The notes: a model not told the origin generated them from the sequence alone. Counted from the first letter of the stretch, positions 42,630 through 51,794 are shown. The stretch: DNA of 64,000 nucleotides from CAWCTB01 sp963798275 (GCA_963798275.1 CAWCTB010000046.1:117108-181107), one strand, 5' to 3'. Made by a program: numbers and translations.

Positions 42630-45089
42630 CTATCTGCGTCTGCCGCCACCCATGCGAGCCCCGCTAACGGAGCCGCGACTGCCGCCGTAAGAACCGCGGG
42701 TGGAGTTGAAGGTCTGCGCCCGCTGGTCGCCTTGGGTGCGCATCTGTTCCTGCCGTTGCAAGCTGGGTTCCGGCTTGGTCGCGGACTGCCAGCCGTTGCC
42801 GCTGTTAGAAGACCAGTCCCCCGTATTGCGGTTGTACTTGTAGACGGTTCCGTCCTTGCCGGCGTAGACGTTGTTTTTCCCGGCGGCCACCCCCGTGTTG
42901 GTGTTGGTGTTGTACGCAAATCCTCCGCGGTTGGTCGTTCCCTGACCGGTATAAATATTGCCGGCATAGCCTGCGCCGCCGCCGGCCACGATGCCGGTAT
43001 TGGGGTTATAAGTTGCGCCCCCGCGGTATCCCGCGGTGTTGCCGGTATAGATGTTGGTGTTGGTGCCTCGCCCAGCAACTGTGGTCCGGCCTGTCTGGGT
43101 GTTGTAATACGAGCCACGGCTGGCGGCGCCGTAGTTGCCGGTATAAGGGTTGGCCCAGGCGGCGCCTGTGCGCGAATAGGCGGTGTTGCCCCACATGCCG
43201 TAAACGTTGGCGACAGCGGCTCCGCCCCACGCTCCCCAGCCGTAGTACGGATACCAGCAGCATCCGTAATAGCCCAGTGGACCCCACCACGGGTAGTACC
43301 AGGGATAGTAGCTGTAGCCGTAACCAAAGCCGAACGCCCATCCCGAGGTGGTCGTCCAGGTGAAGCCGGCTCCCACACCGTAGGTGTAGGGGTATCCATA
43401 CCACACTGTGGGAGTAATGTACGGCGCATAATACCAGCCAGTTCCGTAGACGACAGTGGTTGTGCTGGCAGAAACCACGGTGCCGTAGTATCCGGGCGTA
43501 TAGCCCACGTATACAACTTCAGGCGTCGCACCATAGACCTTGGCGTAGGTAACGTAGTAAATGGGCGAACTGGGCGGTATGGTGTAAATCACCGCCGGCA
43601 CGGTGTCGGCGACCCGCCAGGGCCCTTGCGGGCTGGGCGCCTTGAACCACACTCCAGCTTCCACGCAGTAATAGTTGTTGTCGCTGACCTTGATGACCGG
43701 CGCGGAGGTATTCTTCGCGTAGGTCATGGTGGTGCCTTCGATAGGAACGAAGGTCGCTTCACCGTCGTACTCCACAGTGAGCTTGGCTTCGGAGCGCGTG
43801 ATGGTCGCAGTCTGCGGAATCGAGTTGGCGATCAGGGCTTCCTTCGCCGGCGGCGTGTTCGGCACCGAGGCCAGGACGCTTGCTTTTGGGCTGTCCTCGG
43901 GAATCTTGGCGAAATCGGCGGGAAGATCGGCCCCGCTCACGAAGGTCCAGGGGCCATCCAGCGACGCCGACTTGAACCAGCGGCCAGAAACTAGTATGTA
44001 GTACTCGCCGCTGAGGCGGAAGATGTTGCCATTGGTGTTCTCGGCATACTCCAGCCCCGTGCCGGGAATCGGCTTGTACACCGGCTCGCCACGCGTCTCG
44101 AGCAGCTCGGCGGGACCAAACGACACATAAATGACCGGAATCTGCGCGTTCTTCCCAGCTTCTTTCAGTGAGGCGTTGTTCGCCGCCGGTTGGCTGGTGT
44201 CGAGCGTCTGGGCCGGAGTCTGACTGACGACGTACTCCTCGGCCTTCTTCATCTCCTCCGGCAGCTTTTTGGCGTAAGTCCACGGACCTTCCAGCGCAGT
44301 GGCCTGCAGCCACCAATCCATGACGCGCAGGTAATAGGTTTTCTTGTCGCTTTCAAACAGAATGACTGCGCGCGTGTTGATGACGCGCTGCAGCTTCGTT
44401 CCCTGGACCTCGTGGAGTTGAGGCTGGCCGTCGATCAGCACCAGCAACGATTCCTTAGTGGAAAAGATGATCTTCGGCGGATCGTTCTTGACTTCAACGG
44501 TCCTGACCGGTTCGCCCGCTGCATCCAACATCGCCGTCAGGCGATCCAACGAGATCGTCTTGGTCGCGTTAGGCAGTTTCTGCTGCAGCAGCTTGGTCAG
44601 GTCCGCTCCCTTCTCGGGGGCTGACGGAAAGTCCACCTTGCTGATCTCAACCTGGTCGAGCGTGACCAGGCGGTTAATCTTGTCGACTTCCGCGCGGGCA
44701 TTGAACCAGATCACGCCATAGCGCGAGGGTGTCTCGGGCTTCGAGGCGGCGGAGCTAGCGGATTGAGCAGCACCCTGCTTCGAGCCAGCGGCGGTTTTGG
44801 CGGAGGAAGCGCCAGCCGCGGTCAGCTCGACCGCCGCGTAGAGATACACCCGGTTGCCGTCCCACTTATCGACCTGCGGCTGGTAAATGACGAACTTTTC
44901 CGTCCCGCTGGTGAAGCTGCGGGGCCAGCCATTGTCCGCCGATAGCGTGCTCTGCGTTTTGGCTTTCTGCGCGCTGGGGGCGTTGGGCAGGGTCTGGGCG
45001 GCCAGCGACAAAGCCAGGAGGGAAAGCGAGACCACCGTCAGTACAGGATGAAACCATTTAGTCCACAGACATGAGGACAGGTAGCGCAA
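42630..45089 (-). CDS. Large exported protein with Tyr/Gly-rich and NT-rich tail
   Basis: About 819 residues if translation starts at TTG 45089, which has ggagg five bases upstream; the frame is open to 45317. After a signal peptide (HPVLTVVSLSLLALSLAAQT) comes a repeated module with WF/WW motifs: MDWWLQATALEGPWTYAKKL, SGRWFKSASLDGPWTFVSGA and AGVWFKAPSPQGPWRVADTV, about 100-120 residues apart. The C-terminal 300 residues are Tyr/Gly/Trp-rich (FGFGYGYSYYPWYYPWWGPL), then NTNTGVAAGKNNVYAGKDGT-like repeats, ending GGSRGSVSGARMGGGRRR. Proteins of this shape are often labelled carbohydrate-binding family V/XII in Acidobacteria. A cell-surface or matrix role is likely; the function is unknown. Confidence 0.75.
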   Translation of the reverse strand: MRYLSSCLWTKWFHPVLTVVSLSLLALSLAAQTLPNAPSAQKAKTQSTLSADNGWPRSFTSGTEKFVIYQPQVDKWDGNRVYLYAAVELTAAGASSAKTAAGSKQGAAQSASSAASKPETPSRYGVIWFNARAEVDKINRLVTLDQVEISKVDFPSAPEKGADLTKLLQQKLPNATKTISLDRLTAMLDAAGEPVRTVEVKNDPPKIIFSTKESLLVLIDGQPQLHEVQGTKLQRVINTRAVILFESDKKTYYLRVMDWWLQATALEGPWTYAKKLPEEMKKAEEYVVSQTPAQTLDTSQPAANNASLKEAGKNAQIPVIYVSFGPAELLETRGEPVYKPIPGTGLEYAENTNGNIFRLSGEYYILVSGRWFKSASLDGPWTFVSGADLPADFAKIPEDSPKASVLASVPNTPPAKEALIANSIPQTATITRSEAKLTVEYDGEATFVPIEGTTMTYAKNTSAPVIKVSDNNYYCVEAGVWFKAPSPQGPWRVADTVPAVIYTIPPSSPIYYVTYAKVYGATPEVVYVGYTPGYYGTVVSASTTTVVYGTGWYYAPYITPTVWYGYPYTYGVGAGFTWTTTSGWAFGFGYGYSYYPWYYPWWGPLGYYGCCWYPYYGWGAWGGAAVANVYGMWGNTAYSRTGAAWANPYTGNYGAASRGSYYNTQTGRTTVAGRGTNTNIYTGNTAGYRGGATYNPNTGIVAGGGAGYAGNIYTGQGTTNRGGFAYNTNTNTGVAAGKNNVYAGKDGTVYKYNRNTGDWSSNSGNGWQSATKPEPSLQRQEQMRTQGDQRAQTFNSTRGSYGGSRGSVSGARMGGGRRR

Positions 45090-45397
45090 AGGCACCTCCG
45101 TGCTCGAAAAAAGAGAAACCAATCTTGCAAGGGCTAGTTTGACGATAATCTTCCCGCCGCTGAAAGTGCAAACCAGCCAAAGGCTATTCGGAGCGCGTCC
45201 TCGACTATAGGGATAGTAGTCCGCCGCACTTGTTCGTCCATCGGTGGCTCGCGTGGCAGGCATGCTCCGGACAGCCTGGTCTTGACTCATTGCCGGTGCC
45301 TCGATGCAAATTCTCACCCTATGTGTGTTACCGCACCGACGTGAGAGCTGCTGGGTGTCATAACACTACTATCCTTGGTTCTCCAGTTGGAGGCATA

Positions 45398-46498
45398 ATG
45401 GCCAAACAATTCAGCCTGCAGACATTGCAATCCAGCTTGCGCGCAGTAAATGCGACGTGGGTAGCAGGTACTACGCACATTTCCCAGTTGACCGAAGCGG
45501 AGCAGCAGCGACGTCTCGGGCTGCACATCAATTCCGCTGATCTGGCAAGAATTCGGGCCCTTAGGCTGACCTATTCGCCGCGAACCGTTGCCTTCTCCCC
45601 CGCCCGAGACTGGCGAGACAAAGATGGACAGAATTGGCTGACTTCGATCAAGGACCAGGGCAATTGCGGCTCGTGCGTTGCCTTCTCCACGGTCGCCACC
45701 ATCGAAGCTCAGGCACGCATTTTCTATAACAATTCCGCCTGGGCAATCGACCTCTCCGAAGCCGACCTATTCTTCTGCGGTGCGGGAAAAAATTGCGGCT
45801 CCGGCTGGTGGCCTCCAGAGGCGATGCAATATGCGCAGACCAAGGGCATTGCCGACGAATCCTGCTTTCCCTATCAAGACCACGACATGGACTGCCAGCT
45901 GTGTTCCGATCGGGCTTCGAGGATAGTCACCATAGGAAGCTTTGCGGAGGTAGTGGACGTAAGCGAGCGCAAGGCATTTCTGGATACGAAGGGTCCGATG
46001 GTCGCGTGTCTGGCGATTTATCGGGACTTTTTTAGCTATAAGGGCGGTGTCTACCATCACGTGACGGGCGATCTTGCCGGCTACCACGCCGTTTGCTGCG
46101 TTGGCTATGACGATGTGGCTGGGTGCTGGATCTGCAAGAACAGCTGGCGGGATGACTTTGGCGAGAACGGCTATTTCAGGATCGCCTACGGCGAATGCGA
46201 GATCGATACCACATTTGCCATGTACGGTCCGGCGGGGATTGGCGGCACTCTGAAACCCCAGGACGACAACAACACTGAGCAGGGCGACGACTGGGCCGAG
46301 TCCATCTTAGCCGAACACTCATTCGCTGACGACAAGACGGTCGTGTGGGCACTGGTCCAAGGCAAACTGCGCAGTGTCGTCGTCACCTATCCGGAACTAG
46401 GGTCCCTCGAGGGGATCCTATTCAGCGCTCCGTCGGTGCGGGTTTTCTTTAAGGGCGAAAATATCGAAAAGCTACTCGCCGTCCGCAAACTCACGTGA
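45398..46498 (+). CDS. Papain-like (C1A) cysteine protease without signal peptide
   Basis: A 366-residue protein starting at ATG 45398 with ggagg upstream. Residues 1-65 are a helical propeptide-like region (LTEAEQQRRLGLHINSADLA). The C1 active site is complete: oxyanion Gln87 and nucleophile Cys93 in SIKDQGNCGSCVAFSTVATI, His230 in DLAGYHAVCCVGYDD and Asn248 in CWICKNSWRDDFGENGYFRI. Extra Cys pairs could form disulfides, but no signal peptide is seen, so the protein looks cytoplasmic. A 90-residue C-terminal extension is of unknown fold. It is followed 48 bases later by a DUF6345 gene and then a chagasin-like inhibitor gene, an apparent protease-inhibitor module. Confidence 0.9.
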   Translation: MAKQFSLQTLQSSLRAVNATWVAGTTHISQLTEAEQQRRLGLHINSADLARIRALRLTYSPRTVAFSPARDWRDKDGQNWLTSIKDQGNCGSCVAFSTVATIEAQARIFYNNSAWAIDLSEADLFFCGAGKNCGSGWWPPEAMQYAQTKGIADESCFPYQDHDMDCQLCSDRASRIVTIGSFAEVVDVSERKAFLDTKGPMVACLAIYRDFFSYKGGVYHHVTGDLAGYHAVCCVGYDDVAGCWICKNSWRDDFGENGYFRIAYGECEIDTTFAMYGPAGIGGTLKPQDDNNTEQGDDWAESILAEHSFADDKTVVWALVQGKLRSVVVTYPELGSLEGILFSAPSVRVFFKGENIEKLLAVRKLT

Positions 46499-46546
46499 GC
46501 ATCGTGACATCTTTGGCTACTCGATAACACAACAGAAGGAGCTGGT

Positions 46547-48277
46547 ATGAGCAAACCTGGAGAAGTAAGCGACGCGGTCCTGAAGCAGTACAGGGAAGCG
46601 TCTCAGCAGTTGTCCCAAACGGGCACTGCACAGACAGCAGCCAGTACTGATATTCGTCTAACGCTCGGGCGTCCTGAGGATGCCAGTCCGATTGCCCCCG
46701 AGCCCGGGATCTCAGCCGTAAAGGGCGGCGCCAACATGTATGGCGCTTGCAGCATCCAGACCTTTGCCCCATCGACCGGGGCAGGAGGTTTATCTCATAC
46801 CCACGAGGACGCGCGTGGATGGATCAGCTATGTCAGTCAGTTTGTTCCACGGAACTTCTGGTTTGCGGACGCTGGTGTCTCTACCTGGGAGTATCTCGAT
46901 CCTTGGGATGACTGGCAGGATACCTACGGCATGGACGCCGTACGCGCCTTCTACCATTCGGGACACGGAGGAATGGACAACAACAATGGAGTTTTCTTCG
47001 CCCCGCTCGGTGCGGATTGGAGCAATCGCGGCGGTTGGGCGCGGTCCGACCAGATGGCCTTCGCTAACCAGCATGCCAGATATATCTTTTTCTCAACTTG
47101 TGTCTCATGCCGCGTGCTGGGCGGCCAGAACCCAATTCGGACATGGAACAACGCTAACAAGGGCCTGCGTATGTTGTTCGGCTACGAGACCACGAGTGTG
47201 GACGCGGGCAACTATGGGAGTGGCTTCTGGAACCATTGGAACCGTGGCAAATCGTTCAGCCAGGCGTGGCTGGATGTAAGTTGGTATGACATTTCGACCC
47301 ATCAGGCGCCTTCGGCTTTTGCTTGTGGCACGGATGCCAATGATGCCACGAACCGCCTCTACAACGAACGGTTGTTTTACGGTAACGCGGCGGCCAAGAA
47401 CTGGTATCAATGGCGCTGGTACTACGCAGCCGGTTCCGCGCTAGGCCGCCGGGAAGCCAACCGGAAGTTGCCTCAAAGGCTGGCAATGGCACACCTCGAA
47501 CCTCGTACCGCCAACGCGGCGCGAGTGCAGGAGCTTTTCAGCCGGCTTCCATTGAACTTATCCATGCCGCGCGAGGTCACGGCACGACCCAGCGGTGCAT
47601 TCGTAATTGGCGAGAACAACCAGCGCATCGCCATCGCCCCCGACGGCAGCTACGACGCAGCTTTTGCCGAACCTAATCGCGACAGCAAGAACACCCTGAC
47701 GGTTCAGGCGGGGGTGGCGGCTGCAGCCGCGGCCGTCCGCCAGTTGGGACTGGATCGGGAGGGGGTGCAGTTCGATCGCGTGTTGCATAATTGGGACTGT
47801 GGCGGGTCGCTTGCGGGCAGCGGCGCCATGGACAATCCGCGCATTACCGAGACGGTGGTGCAATTCTCTCAGGTGATCAATGGTCTGCCGGTCGTCAGTC
47901 CCGGCAGTGGGCATGTCACGGTGACGGTTGATAACGACCAACGCATAACCGGCGTGGTGGACTCAACCCGGCCGGTGGCAGGTCTGGTTGATCAGGGGTC
48001 TGAGGCGCCGCCAGCCCCAGGGCAAGCCGAGCCTGCCGCGACTCGGGCCGGGCTTGATCCCGAAGACGTGTTGGCAAACGCCTGGCAGCAGCGGATGAAA
48101 TCGTTCATCATCAATGGAAGCATGCCACGCGCTTTCGGAACGGTACCTGGTTCGCTCGAGGTCGGATACTCGATTCGTGACAATACCGCGATCCTGGTGG
48201 CCCGCCAGGAAGTGGAGGTCGATTTCGGCCAAGGCTTGTATAAACGGTACGTGGTAGAAGAGCCGATCTACGGCTAA
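46547..48277 (+). CDS. DUF6345 protein with caspase-like His/Cys pair
   Basis: A 576-residue protein with gaaggag before ATG 46547 and no signal peptide. Residues 60-285 resemble DUF6345: the strand AVRAFYHSGHGGMDNNNGVF ends in His140, and a later strand RYIFFSTCVSCRVLGG ends in Cys185/Cys188. This H-G ... C-S order is that of clan CD (caspase/gingipain) peptidases; catalysis is inferred. Residues 400-500 hold VVQFSQVINGLPVVSPGSGH, then VTVTVDNDQRITGVV, similar in pattern to PepSY/FTP-type inhibitory prodomains, so it may be self-restrained. Its neighbours are a papain-like protease upstream and a chagasin-type inhibitor downstream. Confidence 0.75.
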   Translation: MSKPGEVSDAVLKQYREASQQLSQTGTAQTAASTDIRLTLGRPEDASPIAPEPGISAVKGGANMYGACSIQTFAPSTGAGGLSHTHEDARGWISYVSQFVPRNFWFADAGVSTWEYLDPWDDWQDTYGMDAVRAFYHSGHGGMDNNNGVFFAPLGADWSNRGGWARSDQMAFANQHARYIFFSTCVSCRVLGGQNPIRTWNNANKGLRMLFGYETTSVDAGNYGSGFWNHWNRGKSFSQAWLDVSWYDISTHQAPSAFACGTDANDATNRLYNERLFYGNAAAKNWYQWRWYYAAGSALGRREANRKLPQRLAMAHLEPRTANAARVQELFSRLPLNLSMPREVTARPSGAFVIGENNQRIAIAPDGSYDAAFAEPNRDSKNTLTVQAGVAAAAAAVRQLGLDREGVQFDRVLHNWDCGGSLAGSGAMDNPRITETVVQFSQVINGLPVVSPGSGHVTVTVDNDQRITGVVDSTRPVAGLVDQGSEAPPAPGQAEPAATRAGLDPEDVLANAWQQRMKSFIINGSMPRAFGTVPGSLEVGYSIRDNTAILVARQEVEVDFGQGLYKRYVVEEPIYG

Positions 48278-48290
48278 CGATCGGGAGGCA

Positions 48291-48333
48291 GAGAATGTAA
48301 GGCCGGCCTATTGGGCGCCGGCCTTGCATTCTC
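48291..48333 (+). terminator. Long hairpin between protease and inhibitor genes
   Basis: gagaatgtaaggccggc (48291-48307) pairs with gccggccttgcattctc (48317-48333), 17 base pairs with one wobble and a 9-base loop. There is no T run. It lies 13 bases after the DUF6345 stop and ends nine bases before the inhibitor start. Confidence 0.65.
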
Positions 48334-48342
48334 CCAAACCGG

Positions 48343-48642
48343 ATGAACAGCTCAGAGCGCACGATCCGTGCTCGCGTCGGCGAGCCCGTCACCATCTCAA
48401 TCCCCGCAAACCCTACCACCGGATACTTGTGGCTGCCGAGTTACAACGAAGCTGAACTGACCTTGCAGGCGCGGCGTTTCGACTTAGCTTCTCGCGCCAT
48501 CGGCGCGGGTGGGCACGAGAATTTTACCTTTGTGCCCCGAATCGCGGGCCAACTGCGCATTTCGTTTGGATTGCGTCGTCCCAACGACGAGGCCGACAAG
48601 GAGAACATAGCCTACCTACTGGACGTCTCCAGCGCAGACTAA
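48343..48642 (+). CDS. Chagasin-family (I42) cysteine protease inhibitor
   Basis: A 99-residue protein with no signal peptide. The three loops that plug papain-like active sites are seen: NPTTGYLWLPS (loop BC, canonical NPTTGY), GAGGHENFTFVP (loop DE, GxGG) and LRRPNDEADKENIAY (loop FG, where the usual RPW reads RPN). Chagasins are beta-barrel inhibitors of C1-family proteases, and a C1A protease lies two genes upstream, an obvious target. The start ATG follows a long hairpin directly, with no clear Shine-Dalgarno bases, so expression may be uncoupled from the proteases. Confidence 0.88.
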   Translation: MNSSERTIRARVGEPVTISIPANPTTGYLWLPSYNEAELTLQARRFDLASRAIGAGGHENFTFVPRIAGQLRISFGLRRPNDEADKENIAYLLDVSSAD

Positions 48643-48891
48643 GGACCACCAAAACTTTACCTTTCGGTCAAGGCTGAACTGCAGGCCGGCGCCCGCGACG
48701 GGGAACAATTCGATTTCGCTATCGACTAACGTCCCGCCTGGTCGCGATCAAAGCCGTTCCTGTCTTGGAGCACGTGAACGTTTCTCCCGGAATAGGTCGC
48801 CCGGGCGCACGCGTTGCAGAACTTTTCCTCCTGACGTACTCTCGTCGTGAGTTCCAACACAACGGCATGGGGGAAGGGAAGCGCAGGCACG
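48643..48891. other. Gap after inhibitor gene
   Basis: About 250 bases without a gene I can support. The minus-strand frames are shadows. Confidence 0.4.
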
Positions 48892-49347
48892 ATGATTGAA
48901 CGACTCAAGGAGAGCGGTGGCTGGACATTTGGTTTCAAGGTGAGTGGACGAGTGACGGAAGAAGACGTGAAGGCGTTCGAGCCGCAGTTGGAATTCGCGG
49001 TGAAGCAGCGCGGCAAGCGTCCTCTGGGCGTTGTTGCCGACGTCACCGAGATGGGCGACGTCGATTGGAGGGCCCGCTGGGAGGAGTTGCGTTTCCTGCA
49101 CAAGTACTCCGACCACATTGCCCGGGTCGCCGTCGTTGGCTCCTCAAAGTGGGAGGAAGTGAAATCGATGTTCCTCAGTGCCACGGTTCTGGCTGAAGCC
49201 GACACCTGTTACTTCGAGGCTTCAGAAATAGGGGCGGCGTGGCAGTGGGCCAAGGGCGCCAAACACGCCGCAGACGTCCCGGTGCGCCAGATTTACCGGG
49301 GCGGCATCTGGAGGGACTACCAGCCGGAGTGGACCGATATCGGGTGA
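48892..49347 (+). CDS. SpoIIAA-like (STAS-fold) protein
   Basis: A 151-residue soluble protein: IERLKESGGWTFGFKVSGRV, TEEDVKAFEPQLEFAVKQRG and RPLGVVADVTEMGDVDWRAR fit the SpoIIAA-like/STAS fold group of small acidic proteins; later RVAVVGSSKWEEVKSMFLSA and FEASEIGAAWQWAKG follow the usual pattern. No phosphorylatable serine can be named with confidence. Start: ATG 48892; a GTG at 48847 is an alternative. The role is unknown. Confidence 0.75.
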   Translation: MIERLKESGGWTFGFKVSGRVTEEDVKAFEPQLEFAVKQRGKRPLGVVADVTEMGDVDWRARWEELRFLHKYSDHIARVAVVGSSKWEEVKSMFLSATVLAEADTCYFEASEIGAAWQWAKGAKHAADVPVRQIYRGGIWRDYQPEWTDIG

Positions 49348-49514
49348 GTTTGCTGGCGGGACCTTGGCGTCGCTGATCCAGTGGCCGCCAAAAGGCAGTA
49401 CGCCCAAGATTGGCGAATTGGGACGCTTGCCGCAACACCTTAAGGATTTCTCTCCACAGGGCAGCAAATCAGCGTTACAGTTTCCTTGCAGCACTCATGT
49501 GCGGGAGGAGTCCG

Positions 49515-49679
49515 ATGCCCGTCTACGACTACATCTGCAAGGATTGTCAGAAGCCTTTCGAGCTGGTCCTGACTTTGAGCGAACACGAACAGGGCAAGGT
49601 CAATTGTCCGAAGTGCGGCAGCCAGAATGTGGAGCAGGCTGTCGCAGCGTTCTTTGCGGTAACGTCCAAAAAGAGCTGA
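49515..49679 (+). CDS. FmdB-type zinc ribbon protein
   Basis: A 54-residue protein with ggaggag upstream of ATG 49515. It reads PVYDYICKDCQKPFELVLTL, then VNCPKCGSQNVEQA: two CxxC pairs forming one zinc ribbon, the FmdB regulatory-protein family. The function is unknown. Confidence 0.88.
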   Translation: MPVYDYICKDCQKPFELVLTLSEHEQGKVNCPKCGSQNVEQAVAAFFAVTSKKS

Positions 49680-49713
49680 AAGGGCGACGACGGTCAAACG
49701 ATAGCGGTCCAGT

Positions 49714-50287
49714 TCACGGCAGGCGGGGGATCAGTGCGCCCGTGTGACGGCGGTAGTCCTCGTACTCCGCGCCGAAAGTTTGCGCCATGAATCCTTCCTC
49801 CAGGCGGCTCTTCAGCGTGAATCCCAGCCAGAGAAAGAACAACCCAAGCAAGCTGCGAAGTTCCCGTTGACACAGGGCTGTACCGATCAGGGCCAGCAGC
49901 AGGCCGGAATAAATCGGGTGACGAACGAAGCGGTACGGCCCGCTGCGGATGAGTTGGTGTTCAACCTTCACGCTGACCACGCTGCTCCAGTTGCGTCCCA
50001 AATGCAGTCGCGCCCAAATCGCGAACAACAATCCAAACAAGGTGAGAGCGACGCCCAGCCATTCGACCCAGGGCTGCGGCCGGCACAAGCTTGTCATGCA
50101 AGAACGCCAGCGGCACAGCTTTTCGATCCATAAATACCAGGCAGGAACCGATGAGCACCGGGATGGTGTAGGTCAAGCGTGGTCCCAGACCAATGCTCTG
50201 CTGGTTACGCTTGGAGCGCAGCGCCCAGGCGAACCAGACGATAACCCACGCCAGCCAAAGGTCTTTGCAGAGTTGCAGGGCGCTCAT
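49714..50287 (-). CDS. Isoprenylcysteine methyltransferase-like membrane protein (one apparent frameshift)
   Basis: Two frames join to one protein of about 190 residues. From ATG 50287 come hydrophobic helices LWLAWVIVWFAWALRSKRNQ and YTIPVLIGSCLVFMD. The frame breaks near 50070, and dropping one base gives KLVPPQPWVEWLGVALTLFG. The C-terminal half has the ICMT/PEMT core HQLIRSGPYRFVRHPIYSGL, then EEGFMAQTFGAEYEDYRRHT. These enzymes methylate lipids, prenylated or small membrane substrates with S-adenosylmethionine; the substrate is unknown. The span is one over a multiple of three. Confidence 0.82.
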
Positions 50288-50459
50288 GGGCCCTCCCGGC
50301 TTAAGTGTGAACTAGCCCCTTCTCGCTGAATACGCAACCGAGGCGCGATGGGTTCCCGGCTTGCCGCGCGAGAGTTGCAGAATCGTGGTGCAAGAATGGG
50401 CCGGGCTGTGGTAAGATTCCCCCGCTTCGGTGCAAAGCGGCAGCGCGGGCGAGGACGGA

Positions 50460-50717
50460 ATGCGTTTGGGCGATGCCATTGATGACTACTGCACGCGATG
50501 CAAGCGCGGCACCAATCACGCGATCGTGGCGATGAATGGAGGAGATGTGCTGAAGGTTCTCTGCCGCACCTGCAACACGGAACACCCGTACCGTCACAAT
50601 GAAAACCCTAAAAAAGAGTTGACTAAAGAAGTAGCGTTTCAAAAGGTACTGGAGAGCGTGACCGGGCAGATCGCCGGATCAACCAGCGCTTCTGGGAAGA
50701 AGAAGCGCGGCAAATAA
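50460..50717 (+). CDS. Small zinc-ribbon protein
   Basis: An 85-residue protein: GDAIDDYCTRCKRGTNHAIV, then LKVLCRTCNTEHPYRHNENP has two CxxC pairs and a following His, a zinc ribbon. The C-terminal tail STSASGKKKRGK is basic. ATG 50460 is preceded by gaggacgg. It is probably a nucleic-acid or protein adaptor. No family name. Confidence 0.75.
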   Translation: MRLGDAIDDYCTRCKRGTNHAIVAMNGGDVLKVLCRTCNTEHPYRHNENPKKELTKEVAFQKVLESVTGQIAGSTSASGKKKRGK

Positions 50718-50891
50718 AAGTCCTGCGTACCCGTGGGGGGTAGGCAAGGAGTCCGAACCATCAGGGTTGTGGGGACCCAGGGGTGAGTTGATGGACCGCA
50801 GGTGGCATGCAACCAGACTGCGGATCTTAAACCGAAAACATTACTGCGCGATGCCGGCCAACGAGCCGGTGATGGAGGTTCTAAGAACGCT

Positions 50892-51765
50892 ATGAAGAGA
50901 GGTACATTTCTGGCCGTCGCTATCGCGGCCGTTTTCTCAGTTTCTGCGATGGCACAAATTGGTTACTCTCCACCGAACGATGTTCTTGGCGCTCATCTGA
51001 ACTACGGCCGGGGTTGCACGGCCTGCCACGCTCCGCACAGCGGCGCGTACGGCAACGGCGCAGCCAAGACCGCGTATGCCTCAGGCTGGCAATCACGCTC
51101 TGTGGGGCCAGGACGTCGGCTCGCTGGTCGGCCAGACGATTCAGTTTGGTGATCAAGGGACCTGGACTGAGACCCTGCCTGGCCTGGATGCCACCACCCC
51201 GGACCGCAACATCACCGAGTGCCTCAGCTGCCATGACGGCAACCTTGCGAGGGGCGCGATGATGAGAAATGCGGTGTACGAGACGTTGCCCTCTACCTAC
51301 GGTACCTACAATACGATTCCAACCTTGCTCGGCGACGACGGCACCACGGCGGGCAACTATATGAACGACCACCCGGTGGGACTGAATGCCGCGATCGGCT
51401 GCGGCGGCCAGTACAACTGGGACTGCGTGATCGTCAATGGGCAGATTACTTATCCGCAGGGCACACAGATGTACCAGTTCGTACAGAACTACGGCTTCTT
51501 TGTGAGCCCCGGCAACTACAACGGTACACCGGTGGTGACCTGCACCACCTGCCACAATCAGCACGTGATGAACGTGGTGAAGGTTACCCAGGGCGCGAAG
51601 TCCGGTCTGCCTTCGGGCTACTATCAGTCGATGTTCTTCATCCGTGCACCCTACAACCCGGGCAGCACCACCGTCGGCTCGAACCAGACAGCACAGTTCT
51701 GCCGCGAGTGCCACGGTGGCGAAGCCAACGAAATGAACAACAGCACGGCCGGTACCACCTTCTAG
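50892..51765 (+). CDS. Periplasmic tetrahaem cytochrome c (one apparent frameshift)
   Basis: From ATG 50892: signal peptide (FLAVAIAAVFSVSAMAQ), then the first haem site NYGRGCTACHAPHSGAYGNG. The frame breaks near 51085; removing one base gives YASGGNHALWGQDVG. Three more haem sites follow: ITECLSCHDGN, VTCTTCHNQH and QFCRECHGGE. Four CxxCH motifs in about 290 residues make it a multihaem electron carrier, similar to doubled-CXXCH exported proteins. It stands alone, and a classical terminator follows at 51795. The span is one over a multiple of three. Confidence 0.85.
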
Positions 51766-51794
51766 AATCCAATACTTCCTGAGTCATCTGAATG

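Noticed and set aside
42732..43994. A 420-residue plus-strand Gly/Val/Arg-rich frame
   Set aside because: Complement of the repeat-rich minus-strand protein, with no signal peptide or domain of its own.
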